Source: Alphaproteobacteria bacterium (GTDB taxonomy: Bacteria > Pseudomonadota > Alphaproteobacteria > Rickettsiales > UBA1997). From it: a stretch of DNA of 25,698 nucleotides. The DNA is taken from positions 1-25,698 of the forward strand of contig JAGKWR010000018.1 in the NCBI GenBank assembly GCA_021151765.1. The letters run 5' to 3'. Positions within the stretch are counted from its first letter, which is position 1. Each line of letters opens with the position of its first letter. A program made the position numbers and the translations under genes. The notes beneath the pieces were generated by a model, which was not told the origin of the DNA, made no database searches, and saw only the letters and a list, made by a program, of their open reading frames with translations. Below are positions 23,752 through 25,698 of the stretch, one piece after another.

Positions 23752-24645
23752 ATGATGGAAAATCAACATAATAAAACTGAACAACCGGCTTTGCTGGCTT
23801 TGCGTCAAGAGATTGATGCAATTGATAATCAAATCATCGATCTACTTTCGAAAAGAATGGAAGTGATTCACCGTGTTGGCGAGTTGAAGAAAAATAACCA
23901 AGAAAAGTTTTTCATCCGCTCAAATCGTGAAGCAGACATGATCAAAGATTTGGTTAAAAGAGCCGACAACAAATTTCCAACGTCAGCAATTGTCAGTATT
24001 TGGCGTAAAATTATTGCTTCCGCGAATATGTATGAACAGCCTTTGCAAATTGCACTTCACAATCCGCGCAACATTGCTGACTATAATTATTTGCTGCGTG
24101 AATATTATTACGATGCCGTGCCAATTATTTCGCACGACAGCACTACTAACGTCGTTTCCGAAATTGAAAAAGGTGCAGCCCATATTGGCGTTTTTGCTTT
24201 GCCAAAAGCCAATGATGAAAGTGAACGCAGTGACATTTCTGACAATTGGTGGATTGGTTTAGCAAATAATAAATCCGGCATCAAAGTTTTCGCCAAAGTT
24301 CCTTTTATTAAAGCTGTGGAACAATCAAACAAAGAGCAAATTAGTTTAGTTGCGGTGGCAATTAAGCCGGCGGAAAAATCACAAGAAGACAACAGTTTGC
24401 TTTATATCGAAGTGAAAAAAGAAGTTTCGCGTTCACAAATTTTAGCTGCTTTGAACGAAAATAATTTACACGGCAATATCTTGAAATCAGTAAAACTGCC
24501 GCAAGTTGACGATGTCGTTTTTTACTTAGTTGATGTTGCCGGATTTTTTACCGAAGAAACCCAAAACATTCAAAACTTCACCAAATCAAAAATCCGACCA
24601 TATGTCAAAGTTTTGGGAAGTTATGCTACTCCAATAAAGTTATAA
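23752..24645 (+). CDS. AroQ-type chorismate mutase with divergent C-terminal PDT/ACT-like region
   Basis: This protein has 297 residues. Residues 13-95 form an AroQ (all-helical) chorismate mutase: LRQEIDAIDNQIIDLLSKRMEVIHRVGELKK, then FIRSNREADMIKDL and AIVSIWRKIIASA. This domain would convert chorismate to prephenate for Phe/Tyr. Residues 97-297 are only distantly like a prephenate dehydratase body (VVSEIEKGAAHIGVFALPK, WWIGLANNKSG) followed by an ACT-like fold (SLLYIEVKKEVSRSQILAALNENNLHG ... YLVDVAGFF). The Thr-Arg-Phe motif needed for dehydratase activity is not visible. In many alphaproteobacteria this gene stands beside hisC, tyrA, metX and metW; here hisC and tyrA are absent, and metX-metW is divergent. 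Start at either of two adjacent ATGs. Confidence 0.85.
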   Translation: MMENQHNKTEQPALLALRQEIDAIDNQIIDLLSKRMEVIHRVGELKKNNQEKFFIRSNREADMIKDLVKRADNKFPTSAIVSIWRKIIASANMYEQPLQIALHNPRNIADYNYLLREYYYDAVPIISHDSTTNVVSEIEKGAAHIGVFALPKANDESERSDISDNWWIGLANNKSGIKVFAKVPFIKAVEQSNKEQISLVAVAIKPAEKSQEDNSLLYIEVKKEVSRSQILAALNENNLHGNILKSVKLPQVDDVVFYLVDVAGFFTEETQNIQNFTKSKIRPYVKVLGSYATPIKL

Positions 24646-24762
24646 TTTTAGTTAAGGCCAAAAGTTAATGTTATGGGTAAAATTAGAAGTTGACTTCAAG
24701 GTCTTAATTCTAAAAATGCCCGGCCTTCACTTTATTTGATGAAGCCCTTCCAATACAAAATC

Positions 24763-24781
24763 ATAAAATTTTAAATTTTAT
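24763..24781. repeat. AT-only palindrome in the rpsD leader region
   Basis: ATAAAATTT-T-AAATTTTAT is a perfect palindrome with 9-bp arms around one central base. It lies in the 240-base spacer between the chorismate mutase gene and rpsD, which otherwise shows no gene and no clear terminator for the upstream gene. It may simply reflect AT-richness. Confidence 0.4.
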
Positions 24782-24826
24782 CAATTCAACGCTTGCAAAG
24801 CTTTGAAGCCAATTTTGTTTTGGAAA

Positions 24827-24851
24827 TTTTTTAGGTAATTATCCTAAAAAA
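24827..24851 (+). promoter_or_regulatory. Hairpin in the rpsD leader
   Basis: TTTTTTAGG-TAATTAT-CCTAAAAAA is a perfect 9-bp inverted repeat with a 7-base loop. It ends 34 bases before the rpsD ATG. S4 represses its own operon in several bacteria by binding leader RNA, so an RNA control element is possible. The 3' arm is followed by CATTGGG, not U, so it is not a normal terminator on the plus strand. Most pairs are A-U, so stability is modest. Confidence 0.4.
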
Positions 24852-24885
24852 CATTGGGAATATTAATCGACAAATCACTTTCAAA

Positions 24886-25503
24886 ATGTCTAAAAGATTT
24901 GGTGCTAAGAAAAAACTTAGCAGAAAATTGGGCGCGAGCCTTTGGGGTCAAGCTAAAGATCCATTTACCAAAAGAAATAGCCGTCCGGGTCAACATGGTG
25001 CCGCTTCAAAAGGAAGAACTAGCGACTACGGTATTCAGCTTCGTGCTAAACAAAGAATGAAATTCTACTACGGTAACATTTCAGAAAAACAATTCTTCAA
25101 CACTTTCACTTTGGCTTCAAAAATGAAAGGTGACGTGAGTGAAAACTTCATCGGCATGCTTGAAAGCAGATTAGACGCTGTGGTTTATCGTGCTAACTTT
25201 GTTCCTACAGTTTTTGCTGCGAGACAATTCGTCAGCCACAAACACGTTACAGTTAACGGCCAAGTTGTGAACATCGCTTCTTACCGTTTGAAAGTTGGTG
25301 ACGTTGTACAAGTTCGTGAAAAATCTCGTAAACTTACCATCGTTATGGAAGCTCAACAAAAAATGGAACGTGATGTGCCATCTTACTTGTTGTTGGACAA
25401 AGACGCTTTGTCTGTAAAATTCACTGCGAAACCAGCATTCTCAGAAGTGCCTTATCCAGTTGAAATGCAACCAAGTTTGGTTACAGAGTTCTACTCTAGA
25501 TAG
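24886..25503 (+). CDS. rpsD: 30S ribosomal protein S4
   Basis: This 205-residue primary 16S-rRNA-binding protein nucleates small-subunit assembly and controls accuracy. It shows the conserved start (MSKRFGAKKKLSRKLG), the RPGQHGAA motif, YGIQLRAKQRMKFYYG, and the S4 RNA-binding domain (about 96-160: MLESRLDAVVYRANFVPTVF, ARQFVSHKHVTVNGQ, YRLKVGDVVQV). It ends VEMQPSLVTEFYSR. As in other alphaproteobacteria it stands alone rather than in the alpha operon. Its higher G+C and preferred codons fit high expression. No Shine-Dalgarno motif precedes the ATG. Confidence 0.98.
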   Translation: MSKRFGAKKKLSRKLGASLWGQAKDPFTKRNSRPGQHGAASKGRTSDYGIQLRAKQRMKFYYGNISEKQFFNTFTLASKMKGDVSENFIGMLESRLDAVVYRANFVPTVFAARQFVSHKHVTVNGQVVNIASYRLKVGDVVQVREKSRKLTIVMEAQQKMERDVPSYLLLDKDALSVKFTAKPAFSEVPYPVEMQPSLVTEFYSR

Positions 25504-25530
25504 TTTTACTACGGTAATTACTGTTACAAA

Positions 25531-25569
25531 AATGGGTTCAAGTTCAAAAAACTTGAGCCCATTTTTTTT
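25531..25569 (+). terminator. Rho-independent terminator after rpsD
   Basis: A 14-bp uninterrupted stem (AATGGGTTCAAGTT paired with AACTTGAGCCCATT, one G-U) with a 5-base loop CAAAA is followed by eight U. It lies 27 bases after the rpsD stop. On the minus strand the same stem is followed by a run of five U, so it can also end transcription from the right. Confidence 0.92.
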
Positions 25570-25622
25570 GTTTATAATTCACCTCAAAATATTGTCTGTT
25601 ATAAAATCTTGTCTCTAAAAAC

Positions 25623-25698
25623 TTATTGAAGAAAATTATCGGCGCATTGCTTTAATTTAGAGTTATCGCGCCAGTCAGTATCACAAATAAACATCAAA
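25623..25698 (-). CDS. Possible 3' end of a gene running off the window
   Basis: On the minus strand a frame is open from the window edge for 24 codons to a TAA at 25623-25625. The readable end is MFICDTDWRDNSKLKQCADN followed by FLQ. The composition (Asp, Trp, Cys, Lys) looks protein-like, and the bidirectional terminator 54 bases beyond fits a convergent gene. The frame is too short to prove coding or name a family. Confidence 0.3.
   Translation of the reverse strand, partial: LMFICDTDWRDNSKLKQCADNFLQ

Noticed and set aside
24706..24760. Possible terminator after the chorismate mutase gene (GGCCTTCA ... TGAAGCCC)
   Set aside because: The stem has a bulge, the loop is long and no U-tract follows.
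1..25698. CRISPR arrays, insertion sequences, prophage or toxin-antitoxin genes
   Set aside because: No spaced direct repeats, transposase motifs, terminal inverted repeats or integrase/TA patterns were seen on either strand.

Overview
The window is AT-rich DNA (roughly one third G+C by eye) and almost every kilobase is coding, mostly on the minus strand. The gene families point to an alphaproteobacterium of the Rickettsiales/Holosporales kind. These include a short NrdA without an N-terminal ATP-cone, a membrane-anchored parvulin, a HAD-IIA phosphatase-like protein with a DxWGVxHDG motif, YajQ, metX-metW beside a chorismate mutase, and a solitary tRNA-Ile(GAU) with no rRNA operon around it. 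Unlike classical Rickettsia, it keeps genes for methionine synthesis (metX, metW, metZ), p-aminobenzoate synthesis (pabB, pabC) and a chorismate mutase, so it is less host-dependent or has a free-living or extracellular phase. LptF/LptG, a class A PBP, RlpA and many lipoproteins indicate a complete Gram-negative envelope. The taxon is inferred from gene content only.

Layout. (1) 1-4432, minus: nrdA, then a GPH-type MFS transporter, a DUF3833-like lipoprotein and a short-chain dehydrogenase, tightly packed. A pair of NrdR-box-like palindromes lies upstream of nrdA at 4482-4529. (2) 4645-7680, minus: pabC, an unusual type IV pilin-like protein with a LamG-like domain, and pabB. (3) 7710-9449, plus: a bifunctional class A penicillin-binding protein, divergent from pabC with only 29 bp between. 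(4) 9450-9811: tRNA-Ile(GAU) on the minus strand, flanked by inverted repeats. (5) 9812-13368, minus: nadK, rlmB, parvulin-type PPIase, HAD-IIA protein. (6) 13374-16230, minus: a lipoprotein cluster with two LPP20-like proteins, a CsgG/FlgT-like protein and a 54-residue lipoprotein candidate that a 60-codon cutoff would miss. (7) 16343-18562, minus: lptF-lptG. (8) 18645-18854, plus: thiS alone, preceded by a five-unit 7-bp tandem repeat. (9) 18851-23717, minus: metX-metW-rlpA-metZ-yajQ and an unrecognised 158-residue protein, probably one operon. (10) 23752-24645, plus: chorismate mutase with a divergent C-terminal domain. (11) 24886-25503, plus: rpsD with a strong, apparently bidirectional terminator, followed by what may be the end of a convergent minus-strand gene running off the window.

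How the genes work together. metX, metW and metZ cover homoserine activation and direct sulfhydrylation to homocysteine. pabB and pabC turn chorismate into p-aminobenzoate for folate, which feeds one-carbon units to methionine and thymidylate, and nrdA supplies deoxynucleotides. LptF/G, the PBP, RlpA and the lipoproteins build the envelope. I see no insertion sequence, phage, CRISPR array or toxin-antitoxin pair. The least explained parts are the LPP20/CsgG-like lipoprotein cluster, the pilin-LamG protein, the 158-residue protein, and the general lack of Shine-Dalgarno motifs.
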